From: an uncultured Clostridia bacterium
Lineage (GTDB): Bacteria; Bacillota; Clostridia; Christensenellales; Aristaeellaceae
NCBI GenBank assembly: GCA_946411525.1
Contig: CAMKEI010000001.1
Location: 62,001 to 126,000, forward strand
Direction: 5' to 3'
Length of the DNA stretch: 64,000 nucleotides
Made by a program: the position numbers and the translations under genes. Below the pieces are notes generated by a model that ran no database searches, was not told where the DNA came from, and saw only the letters and a list, made by a program, of their open reading frames with translations. Shown piece by piece: positions 28,085 to 35,976 of the stretch; the first letter of the stretch is position 1, and every line of letters starts with the position of its first letter.

Positions 28085-29661
28085 TCTTTTCTTCCTTTTC
28101 TGCGAAGCAGATTCCTGAGATCATCCAACGAAAGCACTTTAAACAGAATGGCTGCGACGCCGTATACGATGACGCCGGCCAGCACCTCGGCAATGGTCAG
28201 GACACGGTTCAGCGGCAGGAAAGTTCTGAGCAGCCAGACAACAATTCCCATGCACAGGGCCGCCGCGCCGGGACGAAGGACCCAGTCAACCGTATTGAAG
28301 CGCATCCCGGTATATCTGCATACATAAATGATATTGACGATCATGACGACCGAATAGCAGGCAATGGAAGCATACGGCCCGCCGTGAATGTGAATCCCGG
28401 GCGTTCCGATCAGAATATAGTTCATGAGGATTTTGACCGCCACGCCCGCAATCATGGTATACATGGGGATTTTCTGTTTCCGCAGGCCCTGGAGGATACT
28501 GCTGGTCGCCTGAACGACGGTGAACAGAACCACCGTCATGGCCGAGAACATCAGCAGCTCCGACGCCAGCTGTATTTTGTCAGGCGTAAACTCCCTTACA
28601 CCGCCGTAGAAAAATGACACAATCGGTTTTGCGAGAACGCTCATTCCGACGGAGCAGGGGAAACCGATAATGAAGGCATACCGCATACCGGTATCCGTTT
28701 CGCGCCGGACGCCTTCATCGTCATCTTTCGCCTTACAGGCGGAAACGGCGGGAACAAGGCTCATGGACACGGCCAGCGCGAGCGCGGTCGGAATATTGAT
28801 GAGACGGATGACGACGCTGGAGAACAGACCGTAGTAATCCTTGGCCAGCTCTTTGATGATTCCCGCGGCCTCCATTCTCTGAATCATCATCGCCGAATCG
28901 ATATACTGTGAGAAGGGAATAATACAGGCGCTGATTGTGATGGGGACAGAAATCATCACCAGGCGGGAAAGGATCGCTTTTTTCGGCGTTTCCTCCAGGC
29001 CGGGATCCTGTGGATAGCGTTCAAAATCAGCTTTGCTGAGAAAGAAACGAACGACCATGTAGACGAGCGCGATCGTTTCGGAAAGCGTGATGCCGAGCAG
29101 CGCGCCGGCTGTGCCTGCCATGATGCTCCGCTTCAGGCCGATTGCGGCAAGCGGAAGCGAGAGCGCGACTTTTCCGACCTGTTCCATCACCTGGGATACC
29201 GCGGTCGGAACCATGTTCTGCTGTCCCTGGAAAAGCCCGCGGAAGGCGGAAAGAACGCAGACAATCAAAACGCACGGCGCAATGGCATAATAACCGGCGG
29301 AAGTTTCCTCCACACGGACGATGTTTACCAGCACGCGGTTGCACAGCATCATCAGCAGCGTGAAGAAAAGGCCAATGACAAAAAGAATGAACAGGGCAAA
29401 GCGGAACGTATTCCACGCGTTCCGGCGGTCATTTCGGGCGAGGAAGCCAGCGACCATCCTGGATACGGCCACGGGAAGCCCCGCGCTGGAAATCGTCAGA
29501 AGCAGGGTATACGCCGGATAAACCAGATAGAAGTTCGTAGCCACTTTTGTACTGATCATGTTCAGCGGAATGGAAAACAGAACTCCGATCAGTTTGCACA
29601 GAATACCAGCGATACTCAGCACCGATACGCTTTTAGCGACCGACCTGGTTCTTTCCGACAT
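28081..29661 (-). CDS. MOP-superfamily polysaccharide/lipid flippase, SpoVB/YabM type
   Basis: A 526-residue membrane protein with about 14 hydrophobic helices, of the oligosaccharidyl-lipid / MurJ-like MOP family. It begins with KSVSVLSIAGILCKLIGVLFSIPLNMI, contains the conserved GLPVAVSRMVAG and GLFQGQQNMVPTAVSQVMEQV. Family members (SpoVB, YabM, YtgP, MurJ) flip lipid-linked wall precursors. It precedes yabN as yabM precedes yabN in Bacillus, and the start follows AAAGGAGGAGTTAG. Whether it is the essential MurJ-type flippase or a spore-cortex one cannot be told. Confidence 0.88.
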   Translation of the reverse strand: MSERTRSVAKSVSVLSIAGILCKLIGVLFSIPLNMISTKVATNFYLVYPAYTLLLTISSAGLPVAVSRMVAGFLARNDRRNAWNTFRFALFILFVIGLFFTLLMMLCNRVLVNIVRVEETSAGYYAIAPCVLIVCVLSAFRGLFQGQQNMVPTAVSQVMEQVGKVALSLPLAAIGLKRSIMAGTAGALLGITLSETIALVYMVVRFFLSKADFERYPQDPGLEETPKKAILSRLVMISVPITISACIIPFSQYIDSAMMIQRMEAAGIIKELAKDYYGLFSSVVIRLINIPTALALAVSMSLVPAVSACKAKDDDEGVRRETDTGMRYAFIIGFPCSVGMSVLAKPIVSFFYGGVREFTPDKIQLASELLMFSAMTVVLFTVVQATSSILQGLRKQKIPMYTMIAGVAVKILMNYILIGTPGIHIHGGPYASIACYSVVMIVNIIYVCRYTGMRFNTVDWVLRPGAAALCMGIVVWLLRTFLPLNRVLTIAEVLAGVIVYGVAAILFKVLSLDDLRNLLRRKGRKE

Positions 29662-29689
29662 CTAACTCCTCCTTTGCAGGGATCTGCGA

Positions 29690-31153
29690 TCAGTATTTAT
29701 GCCACGCAGAGCGCGTAAACAGAATGAACAGCGGCAGTAACTCAAGACGTCCGAACAGCATCAGGAATGACGCGGTCAGTTTGGCGTGGACGGTATACCC
29801 CGCGTAATTCTCCACCGGCCCAACAGATCCGAGGCCCGGCCCGACATTGCTGACGCATGTCAGGGCAGCAGACATATTGGTCGTCAGATCATACCTGCTG
29901 CCGAGAGACATGATAAAGCCGCCGATCAGGATCAGCGCAATATACATGAACACAAACTGGGCAATCTGGGAAAGCATATGCTCGTCAACGGCTTTGCCGT
30001 CCAGGCGGATGACGTCCATCTTTTTGGGCTGGCCGGTGGCGCGGATGTTGCGGCGAGAGAGTTTGCCCAGCAGGATAATCCGGATAACCTTAATGCCGCC
30101 GGCGGTGGAACCGGCGCAGGAACCGATCAGCATCGCGATGACGATGATGATGTGCGAAGCAGCGGGCCAGTGATTGAAATCGTATGTCACAAAGCCAGTG
30201 GTGGACATGATGGAACTGATCTGAAAAGATCCGTACCGGAGGGAAGTGAGGAAATCACCGTTATAATGCCCGAGGTTAATCATCGAGACAAGCAGCATAA
30301 ACCCGACGGCGAAGAAGAAATACCAACGGAACTCCTCATCCCGGAAAAACGCCCTGAATCTCTCTCCGACCAGGGATCTGTAATAAAGGGCAAAGTTGAC
30401 GCCGAACATGAACATGAAGACGGTAATCGCGACTTCAATGGGCACACTGTTAAAGTGCGCGATGCTTTCCCCGTAACAACTGAATCCGCCGGTGCCGGCT
30501 GTCGCCATTGTGTGGATTGCAGATTCATAGGGCGTCATGCCGCAGATCAGCAGCGTAATGAATTCTATCAGCGTGAGAAGAATATAAATTTTATAAAGGA
30601 TTTTCGCGGTCGTTCCGGTTTTGGGAACTAGTTTGCTCAAAGAAGGCCCTGGACTTTCCGCCCTGACGAGGTGGGCTGTGCGGCCGGTCAGTTTAGGCAG
30701 GAGCGCGAGCGTCAACACAAGCACGCCCATTCCGCCGATCCAGTGGGTGGTGGCACGCCAGAACATGACGCCCCTCGGAAACCTGTCAAACATTTCAGGG
30801 GTTGTAATACTTGCGCCGGTAGTCGTGAGACCGGAGACCGTCTCAAAAAAAGCATCCTCAAAACGGGGAATAATCCCGGACAGCATAAACGGCACCGCGC
30901 CGAACAGACCAAAAAATATCCATCCAAGCGCCGTGATGATAAACCCTTCCTTCAGGCGAAGGTGGGAATTTCTATCTTTTCCGGGCAGGAAACCCAGCGC
31001 GGAACCGGCTGCGATATTAATCAGAATACTGTAACAGAGCGCGGAAGCGTCACCGTCTCGGTAATACAGGGCGATAAGGAGCGAGGGGACCATGGCTGCC
31101 GCCTCGATAAGCAGCAGGGCGCCAAGCATCCTGATAATCAGTCTGCGGTTCAT
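29690..31153 (-). CDS. trkH: Trk-type potassium transporter membrane subunit
   Basis: A 487-residue K+ channel subunit with four M1-P-M2 repeats. Visible selectivity-filter-like turns include TGASITTPEMF (GLTTTGAS), ATAGTGGFSCYG, SIMSTTGFVTYDFN and CVSNVGPGLGSVGP. It is overlapped by the trkA stop (ATGA), so the two are cotranscribed and form the complex. Together they should import K+ gated by nucleotides bound to TrkA. Confidence 0.93.
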   Translation of the reverse strand: MNRRLIIRMLGALLLIEAAAMVPSLLIALYYRDGDASALCYSILINIAAGSALGFLPGKDRNSHLRLKEGFIITALGWIFFGLFGAVPFMLSGIIPRFEDAFFETVSGLTTTGASITTPEMFDRFPRGVMFWRATTHWIGGMGVLVLTLALLPKLTGRTAHLVRAESPGPSLSKLVPKTGTTAKILYKIYILLTLIEFITLLICGMTPYESAIHTMATAGTGGFSCYGESIAHFNSVPIEVAITVFMFMFGVNFALYYRSLVGERFRAFFRDEEFRWYFFFAVGFMLLVSMINLGHYNGDFLTSLRYGSFQISSIMSTTGFVTYDFNHWPAASHIIIVIAMLIGSCAGSTAGGIKVIRIILLGKLSRRNIRATGQPKKMDVIRLDGKAVDEHMLSQIAQFVFMYIALILIGGFIMSLGSRYDLTTNMSAALTCVSNVGPGLGSVGPVENYAGYTVHAKLTASFLMLFGRLELLPLFILFTRSAWHKY

Positions 31154-32514
31154 TTATAGAGCACCTCGTTCAGGTCTGAGATACCCGGCTCAACAGATAT
31201 GATCACCACGTGATCGTTTTCCTCGATACGGTCGTTACCGAAGGGAACGATGATTTTGCCCTGATGCACGATGATGGAAACCAGAGACCCTTTTTTCAGA
31301 TTCAGATCCTTCAGCGGTATCCCGATATAGGAATCGCCCTTCCGGGCAATAAATTCGATGGCTTCCGCTTTTCCGCCGACCAGACGGTACAGCCTCTCAA
31401 TCTTGGTGCCGTTGCTGTTCAGTCTCGCGCGGACATACCGGAGAATTGTAGAGGAGGTGATGAACTGCGGACTGATGACGGAATCCAGCCCCAGATCGTT
31501 CAGGATTTCGCGATAGGCGATCCGGCTGTTTTTGGCGATTACCTTCGGAACACCGCAGCGGGCAGCGTGCATACCGCAGATCAGGTTTTCCTCATCCCGG
31601 TTGCTGAGAGAGACGAACGCGTCCATCTGGGAAAGCCCCTGTTCCTCAAGCAGGTCCTGATCCGTACCGTCACCGAGAATTACGTCCACTTTGGGCAGCT
31701 GCTCGCTGAGTATACGGGCTTTTACCGGATTGATCTCAAAAAGCGTGACATGGATTCCCATCGGAACGATCAGGCGAGACAGATAGTATGAAATACGGCC
31801 GCCGCCGAGCAGCATGACGCTGCGTATCTTATGCTTGTTTCTGCCCAGGAAACGAAAATATTCAGTGATCGTCATCATGTCGCCCGACACAAACACCTTG
31901 TCTCCGGGCTGAATGGTAAAATCACCGCCGGGGGTCATGACGGTATTGTTGCGCTCGACCATGGCGTAAAGGATACGGGGCAGACGCGGAACTTTGGCTG
32001 CCAGGTCCTTCATCGGGATCCCGATAAAACAGTCTTCTTCCTGAGCGCGGAATTCGACCATTTCCACTAGCCCCTTTGCGAATGATTCAATACTGCCGGC
32101 AAAAGGATAGCGAAGCAGCCTGCTGATTTCAAGGGCGGTGGCGCGTTCCGGATTGATGGCGACGTCGATACCGAGCTCATTCTGCAGCAGCGTCTGGCTT
32201 TCGTTGAACTCGGGATCCCGGATCCGCGCGATAGTATAACTCGCGCCGAGACGTTTTGAAATCAGGCAGGCGAGCATGTTCGTCTCATCGCTCTCCGTAG
32301 AAGCAATGACGATATTTGACTTTTCCACGCCGGCTTCCAGCAGGACCTTCGCGTTGGCTCCGTTGCCCTTGATGCATAAAGCGTCAAGAGAACTGCTGCA
32401 TCTTTCGATCACTTCATCGTCCTTATCGATGATGACGACGTCATGCTCTTCGGCGATGAGATGCTCCGACAGCGTATAGCCGACTTTTCCGGCACCGATG
32501 ACAATGATCCTCAT
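31150..32514 (-). CDS. trkA: Trk system potassium uptake regulatory subunit TrkA
   Basis: A 454-residue cytoplasmic gating protein with two RCK-N/RCK-C modules. Rossmann motifs are at the N-terminus (VIGAGKVGYTLSEHL) and midway (VMLLGGGRISYYLSRL); each is followed by an RCK-C domain (IPMKDLAAKVPRL...; IPLKDLNLKKGSL...). It binds NAD(H)/ATP and possibly c-di-AMP through RCK-C, an idea made relevant by the c-di-AMP receptor gene darA in this window. The start follows TGGAGGTCCTGTC. Confidence 0.94.
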   Translation of the reverse strand: MRIIVIGAGKVGYTLSEHLIAEEHDVVIIDKDDEVIERCSSSLDALCIKGNGANAKVLLEAGVEKSNIVIASTESDETNMLACLISKRLGASYTIARIRDPEFNESQTLLQNELGIDVAINPERATALEISRLLRYPFAGSIESFAKGLVEMVEFRAQEEDCFIGIPMKDLAAKVPRLPRILYAMVERNNTVMTPGGDFTIQPGDKVFVSGDMMTITEYFRFLGRNKHKIRSVMLLGGGRISYYLSRLIVPMGIHVTLFEINPVKARILSEQLPKVDVILGDGTDQDLLEEQGLSQMDAFVSLSNRDEENLICGMHAARCGVPKVIAKNSRIAYREILNDLGLDSVISPQFITSSTILRYVRARLNSNGTKIERLYRLVGGKAEAIEFIARKGDSYIGIPLKDLNLKKGSLVSIIVHQGKIIVPFGNDRIEENDHVVIISVEPGISDLNEVLYK

Positions 32515-32542
32515 GACAGGACCTCCAGCATATAATCATTTT

Positions 32543-32548
32543 ATTATA
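32543..32548 (-). promoter_or_regulatory. candidate trkA -10 element
   Basis: TATAAT on the minus strand 29 bases before the trkA start. The -35 region (TTTTCA, 17 nt upstream) is poor, so this is tentative. Confidence 0.4.
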
Positions 32549-32572
32549 CCATTATTTGTCCGTGTTGAAAAG

Positions 32573-32603
32573 AAAAAACAGTGCAGACAAGTCTGCACTG
32601 TTT
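32573..32603 (-). terminator. terminator of tRNA-Ser
   Basis: A perfect 13-bp stem with a two-base loop immediately after the tRNA CCA end, followed on the minus strand by a T-run. Confidence 0.9.
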
Positions 32604-32693
32604 GGCGGAGAGTCAGGGATTTGAACCCTGGGTGAGGTATCACCCCACACACGATTTCCAGTCGTGCGCCTTAGACCACTCAGCCAACTCTCC
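32603..32693 (-). tRNA. tRNA-Ser (GGA)
   Basis: 91 bases with a long variable arm. Acceptor GGAGAGT pairs with ACTCTCC, discriminator G, and CCA is encoded. The anticodon loop CTGGAAA gives GGA, reading UCC/UCU. The T-loop is GTTCAAA. Own promoter and terminator. Confidence 0.95.
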
Positions 32694-32719
32694 AGGAGCG
32701 TGAATGCTCACATCAATGC

Positions 32720-32747
32720 ATTATAATTTCTTTTGCGTATTTGTCAA
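32720..32747 (-). promoter_or_regulatory. tRNA-Ser promoter
   Basis: Minus strand TTGACA (32747-32742), 16 nt, TATAAT (32725-32720). The -35 overlaps the rluB stop codon. Confidence 0.85.
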
Positions 32748-33451
32748 GGTTTAAGTTTTGAGATCTCTTCCTCCGTCAGACGTCTCCACATTCCGGAAGG
32801 AAGACTGCCAAGCTGCACAGGGCCGAAACGCACCCGTTTCAAGCACACCACCTGATGGCCTATGGCGGCGATCATCTTCCTGACCTGCCTGTTGCGGCCC
32901 TCGTGGATGGTAATGAGCAGTTCGGATGAAAAAGTATCATGCCGGATCAGCCTGACTTCCGCCGGGGAAGTCATCCGGCCGTCAATCATGACTCCTTTGC
33001 GCAGCAGCCTGATTTCCTCATCAGTAACAAAATTGGATACCCTCGTGAGATAGGATTTCCTGATCTCAAAGCTCGGATGAAGCAGCCGGTTCATCAGATC
33101 ACCGTCGTTTGTCAGGAGCAGCAGGCCTTCGCTGTCATAATCCAGACGGCCTACAGGGAAAAGACGCACCGGATAATTCCTGAATCTGTCCATGACGGTC
33201 GGGCGACCTTCGGGATCGGAGACGGTCGTGATTTCACCGACGGGTTTGTTGTACGCCAGATAGTGCTTTTCCATTTCGAGAGTAACCGGGACGCCGTCAA
33301 CAAGCACAACGTCTTTCTGTTCATCAACCTGGGTTCCCAGTTCCGTGACGACCGTACCGTTGACGGCGATTCTGCCCTCTGTGATCATTTTTTCAGCGGC
33401 TCTTCTGGAAGAGACGCCGCAGGAAGCGAGATATTTCTGTAACCGTATCAT
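32744..33451 (-). CDS. rluB: RsuA/RluB family pseudouridine synthase
   Basis: A 235-residue rRNA pseudouridine synthase. An N-terminal S4 domain (MIRLQKYLASCGVSSRRAAEKMI) is followed by the catalytic domain with GRLDYDSEGLLLLTNDG, where the Asp is catalytic, and EGRNRQVRKM. It most resembles RluB, which modifies 23S helix 93, but RsuA/RluE cannot be excluded. It follows proA by 18 bases, with AAAGGCGG as ribosome site. Confidence 0.9.
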   Translation of the reverse strand: MIRLQKYLASCGVSSRRAAEKMITEGRIAVNGTVVTELGTQVDEQKDVVLVDGVPVTLEMEKHYLAYNKPVGEITTVSDPEGRPTVMDRFRNYPVRLFPVGRLDYDSEGLLLLTNDGDLMNRLLHPSFEIRKSYLTRVSNFVTDEEIRLLRKGVMIDGRMTSPAEVRLIRHDTFSSELLITIHEGRNRQVRKMIAAIGHQVVCLKRVRFGPVQLGSLPSGMWRRLTEEEISKLKP

Positions 33452-33469
33452 AGTTCCGCCTTTCAGATA

Positions 33470-34768
33470 TCAGAAGGGACAATTATCCCGAAGGGGCTTG
33501 TGCGTATAGCCGATCAGTCCGCTTTTCACTTCCTTCATGGTCTGTCCGGAACCAATCAGCTTATACTTGTAGGTGGTCAGCCCTTCAAGGCCCATGGGCC
33601 CTCTGGCGTGAAGCTTGCCGGTCGCGATGCCGACTTCCGCGCCGAGGCCGTAGACGAAACCATCAGCGAAACGGGTTGAAACGTTCCAATAGACGCCGGC
33701 GCTGTCTACTTTATTCATAAACCCGGAAGCGGTATCGGGATTGCGCGTGACGATGCAGTCCGTATGATGGCTGCCGTAGAAGTTGATATGATCCACCGCT
33801 TCCTGAAGGGAGGAAACAATCCGCACAGAGACAATGTAGTCGAGGTATTCCGTGGACCAGTCCTTTTCATCGGCTGGGATGCAGGAAATCAGTTCCCGTG
33901 TGCCGCTGTCGCCGCGGATTTCAACGCCGGCCGCGGAGAACAGGCGTTCAGCCTCCGGCAGAAAAGAAGGCGCAATATCCCGGTGAACAAGCAGCGTTTC
34001 CATCGCGTTGCAGACGGAAACATTCTGCGTTTTGCTGTCCAGCGCGATTTTTAGCGCGGTTTCCAGGTCAGCCTCACGGTCAATATATACGTGACAGATC
34101 CCGTCGGAATGCCCAAGAACCGGTATGCGGCTGTTATCCATGATATAGCGGACGAAACTGTTGCTTCCGCGTGGAATAATCAGATCAATCAGGGTGTCTT
34201 CCTTCAGCATCAGCGCGACGTCCTCGCGCGTTTCAAGCAGCTGGGCGGTATCGGCGGGCAGACCTGTCCGCTCAAGCGCGTCACGGACACATCCGCACAA
34301 CGCCTGATTTGTTCTGAGCGCTTCCCGTCCGCCTTTCAGGAGCACGGCGTTGCCGCTTTTGACACACAGGGAGGAGATCTGGATCAGGGCGTCGGGACGG
34401 CTTTCAAAAATGACGCCGATTACCCCGATGGGACAGGATACCCGGTAAAGATTCAGGCCTTCAGTAAGCTCTGTCGCGGATAGAGTTCTGCCGATGGGAT
34501 CGGGGAGGCCGCAGAGCGCATGGAGGCCCCGTATGACCTGATTCAGCTTATTCTCTCCGAAAGTAAGACGGTGAAGCAGCGGCGCGGCAAGATCCTGGGC
34601 AGAAGCCTCGTCAACATCGGCAGCATTCGCCTCAAAGATCCGCTCCCTGCGCTCATAAAGAAGATCCGCAAGAACGGAAAGCGTTTGATTACGGATCTCC
34701 GGGGAAGCAACGGAAACGGCATAAAAAGCGCCACGGGCGCGGGACGCCATATCATGCAGGTCTTTCAA
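33470..34768 (-). CDS. proA: glutamate-5-semialdehyde dehydrogenase
   Basis: NADPH-dependent reduction of gamma-glutamyl phosphate in proline synthesis. The 432-residue protein has IFESRPDALIQ, VLLKGGREA, PRGSNSFV, the catalytic Cys in NVSVCNAMETLL and GPMGLEGLTTYKY at the C-terminus. I choose the TTG at 34768 behind GAAGGAG; an ATG at 34804 has no ribosome site. Its usual partner proB is not adjacent in the window. A TATAAT at 34796-34791 could be its -10. Confidence 0.93.
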   Translation of the reverse strand: MKDLHDMASRARGAFYAVSVASPEIRNQTLSVLADLLYERRERIFEANAADVDEASAQDLAAPLLHRLTFGENKLNQVIRGLHALCGLPDPIGRTLSATELTEGLNLYRVSCPIGVIGVIFESRPDALIQISSLCVKSGNAVLLKGGREALRTNQALCGCVRDALERTGLPADTAQLLETREDVALMLKEDTLIDLIIPRGSNSFVRYIMDNSRIPVLGHSDGICHVYIDREADLETALKIALDSKTQNVSVCNAMETLLVHRDIAPSFLPEAERLFSAAGVEIRGDSGTRELISCIPADEKDWSTEYLDYIVSVRIVSSLQEAVDHINFYGSHHTDCIVTRNPDTASGFMNKVDSAGVYWNVSTRFADGFVYGLGAEVGIATGKLHARGPMGLEGLTTYKYKLIGSGQTMKEVKSGLIGYTHKPLRDNCPF

Positions 34769-34812
34769 GTCAATCACTCCTTCGCAAGGGATTATAGCAG
34801 ACAAATCTTTGA

Positions 34813-34841
34813 TTGAAAAGGGAAAGGCGAAGTGTTATACT
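34813..34841 (+). promoter_or_regulatory. smpB promoter
   Basis: TTGAAA (34813-34818), 17 nt, TATACT (34836-34841) with an extended TG. It lies 20 bases before smpB and probably also serves ssrA. Confidence 0.65.
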
Positions 34842-34860
34842 TTCCGGGGAGGATTAACGT

Positions 34861-35328
34861 ATGCCGCATCAGCAGGGAATCAGGAACATCGCGCAGAACC
34901 GCAAGGCTTATCATGACTATTTCGTTGAGGAAAAATACGAATGCGGCATCGCTCTGTTCGGTACGGAGGTCAAAAGCATCCGCCAGGGGAGAGTCAACCT
35001 GAAGGAAAGTTGGGCTCAGATCAGGAAAGGGGAGGTCTGGGTCGAGGGAATGCACATCAGCCCTTACGAAAAGGGGAATATATACAACCGTGATCCGCTC
35101 AGAGCCAAAAAGCTGCTTTTGCACCGCAGTGAAATCCGCAAGCTGGACAGTCTGGTCATGCGGCAGGGATTTACGCTGATTCCGCTGGAGATGTATCTGA
35201 AAGACGGAAAGGTCAAGGTACAGCTTGGCCTGTGCAAAGGCAAGCAGCTTCACGACAAACGGGACAGCATGGCCAGAAAAGACTCTGAACGCGAGATACA
35301 GCGCGCGCTCAGACAGAAACAGAAATAA
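34861..35328 (+). CDS. smpB: SsrA-binding protein SmpB
   Basis: A 155-residue tmRNA partner for trans-translation. It contains [17 protein letters not shown] (family N-R-K-A-x-H-x-Y), [16 protein letters not shown] and ends in the basic [21 protein letters not shown] tail that enters the ribosome mRNA channel. The ATG follows GGGGAGGATTAACGT. The tmRNA gene follows 26 bases later, a common arrangement. Confidence 0.96.
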   Translation: MPHQQGIRNIAQNRKAYHDYFVEEKYECGIALFGTEVKSIRQGRVNLKESWAQIRKGEVWVEGMHISPYEKGNIYNRDPLRAKKLLLHRSEIRKLDSLVMRQGFTLIPLEMYLKDGKVKVQLGLCKGKQLHDKRDSMARKDSEREIQRALRQKQK

Positions 35329-35354
35329 AAGCTTTTGTCAGGGAACCGTCTCAC

Positions 35355-35698
35355 GGGGATGATCCGGTTTCGACGGGGACATCAGAGGAAGGATAAGCGA
35401 GCCGCAGCCCCTGTACTGCGTATCAACGGGGAAAAACAATAACTGACAATAGCAATTTCGCTTTCGCGGCTTAATGCCGCGCGTCGGCCCTGACCGCCTG
35501 CAGATCAGGCCACCGGCGTCATTTATGCAGGGAACGAGCCGTGCCCAAGCTTTGCAGCACGACCCGTAATGATGAAGCTACTTCCGTTTCCGCCTTTCCG
35601 CGGGCTGCTACGGAGGGAATCCCAAACACGGAATGCGCTCGGAGAAAGTCCTTCTGAAGGGTTTTCGGACAGGGGTTCGACTCCCCTCATCTCCACCA
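35355..35698 (+). ncRNA. ssrA: transfer-messenger RNA (tmRNA)
   Basis: 344 bases. The 5' GGGGATGATCCGGTTTCGAC start and 3' GGTTCGACTCCCCTCATCTCCACCA end form the tRNA-like domain, with acceptor GGGGATG/CATCTCC and encoded CCA. The tag frame ends at TAA 35472-35474, reading ...TDNSNFAFAA. The exact resume codon (ACT at 35442 or ACA/ATA before) is uncertain. Pseudoknot-like stems follow the tag. Confidence 0.95.
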
Positions 35699-35701
35699 CA
35701 G

Positions 35702-35735
35702 AACACCGCCGGCATCAAAAGCCGGCGGTGTTTTC
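35702..35735 (+). terminator. tmRNA terminator
   Basis: A 12-bp stem (35702-35713 with 35721-35732), seven-base loop, then a short T-run, four bases after the CCA end. Confidence 0.85.
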
Positions 35736-35741
35736 CATACG

Positions 35742-35770
35742 AAAAAAGATCCTGATCAGAGATCAGGATC
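35742..35770 (-). terminator. tRNA-Leu terminator
   Basis: Minus-strand 10-bp perfect stem (35770-35761 with 35757-35748), three-base loop, then six T. Confidence 0.88.
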
Positions 35771-35775
35771 CGGTG

Positions 35776-35857
35776 TGCGGTCGACGGGACTTGAACCCGT
35801 ACCCGTTTCCGGACACGCCCCTCAAACGTGCGCGTATGCCGATTCCGCCACGACCGC
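35776..35857 (-). tRNA. tRNA-Leu (GAG)
   Basis: 82 bases plus post-transcriptional CCA (not encoded). Acceptor GCGGTCG/CGACCGC, discriminator A, long variable arm. Anticodon loop TTGAGGG gives GAG, reading CUC/CUU. Confidence 0.93.
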
Positions 35858-35871
35858 GAACAAACATTAAA

Positions 35872-35900
35872 ATTATAAAACCGAGCGCCGCCTTTGTCAA
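35872..35900 (-). promoter_or_regulatory. tRNA-Leu promoter
   Basis: Minus strand TTGACA (35900-35895), 17 nt, TATAAT (35877-35872), a full consensus. Confidence 0.88.
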
Positions 35901-35915
35901 GCTGAAAGGAAAAAC

Positions 35916-35944
35916 TTGCGGGGAAAAGAAGAAAGAAGTAAGAT
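35916..35944 (+). promoter_or_regulatory. candidate promoter of the L,D-transpeptidase gene
   Basis: TTGCGG (35916-35921), 17 nt, TAAGAT (35939-35944), 32 bases before the ATG. Back-to-back with the tRNA-Leu promoter. Confidence 0.5.
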
Positions 35945-35976
35945 TAAGCTGTCAGTACGGAAAGGGGGACGCGGAT

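Noticed and set aside
35569..35976. N-terminal extension of the L,D-transpeptidase
   Set aside because: It would read through tmRNA, tRNA-Leu and their terminators; a signal peptide starts exactly at the ATG at 35977.
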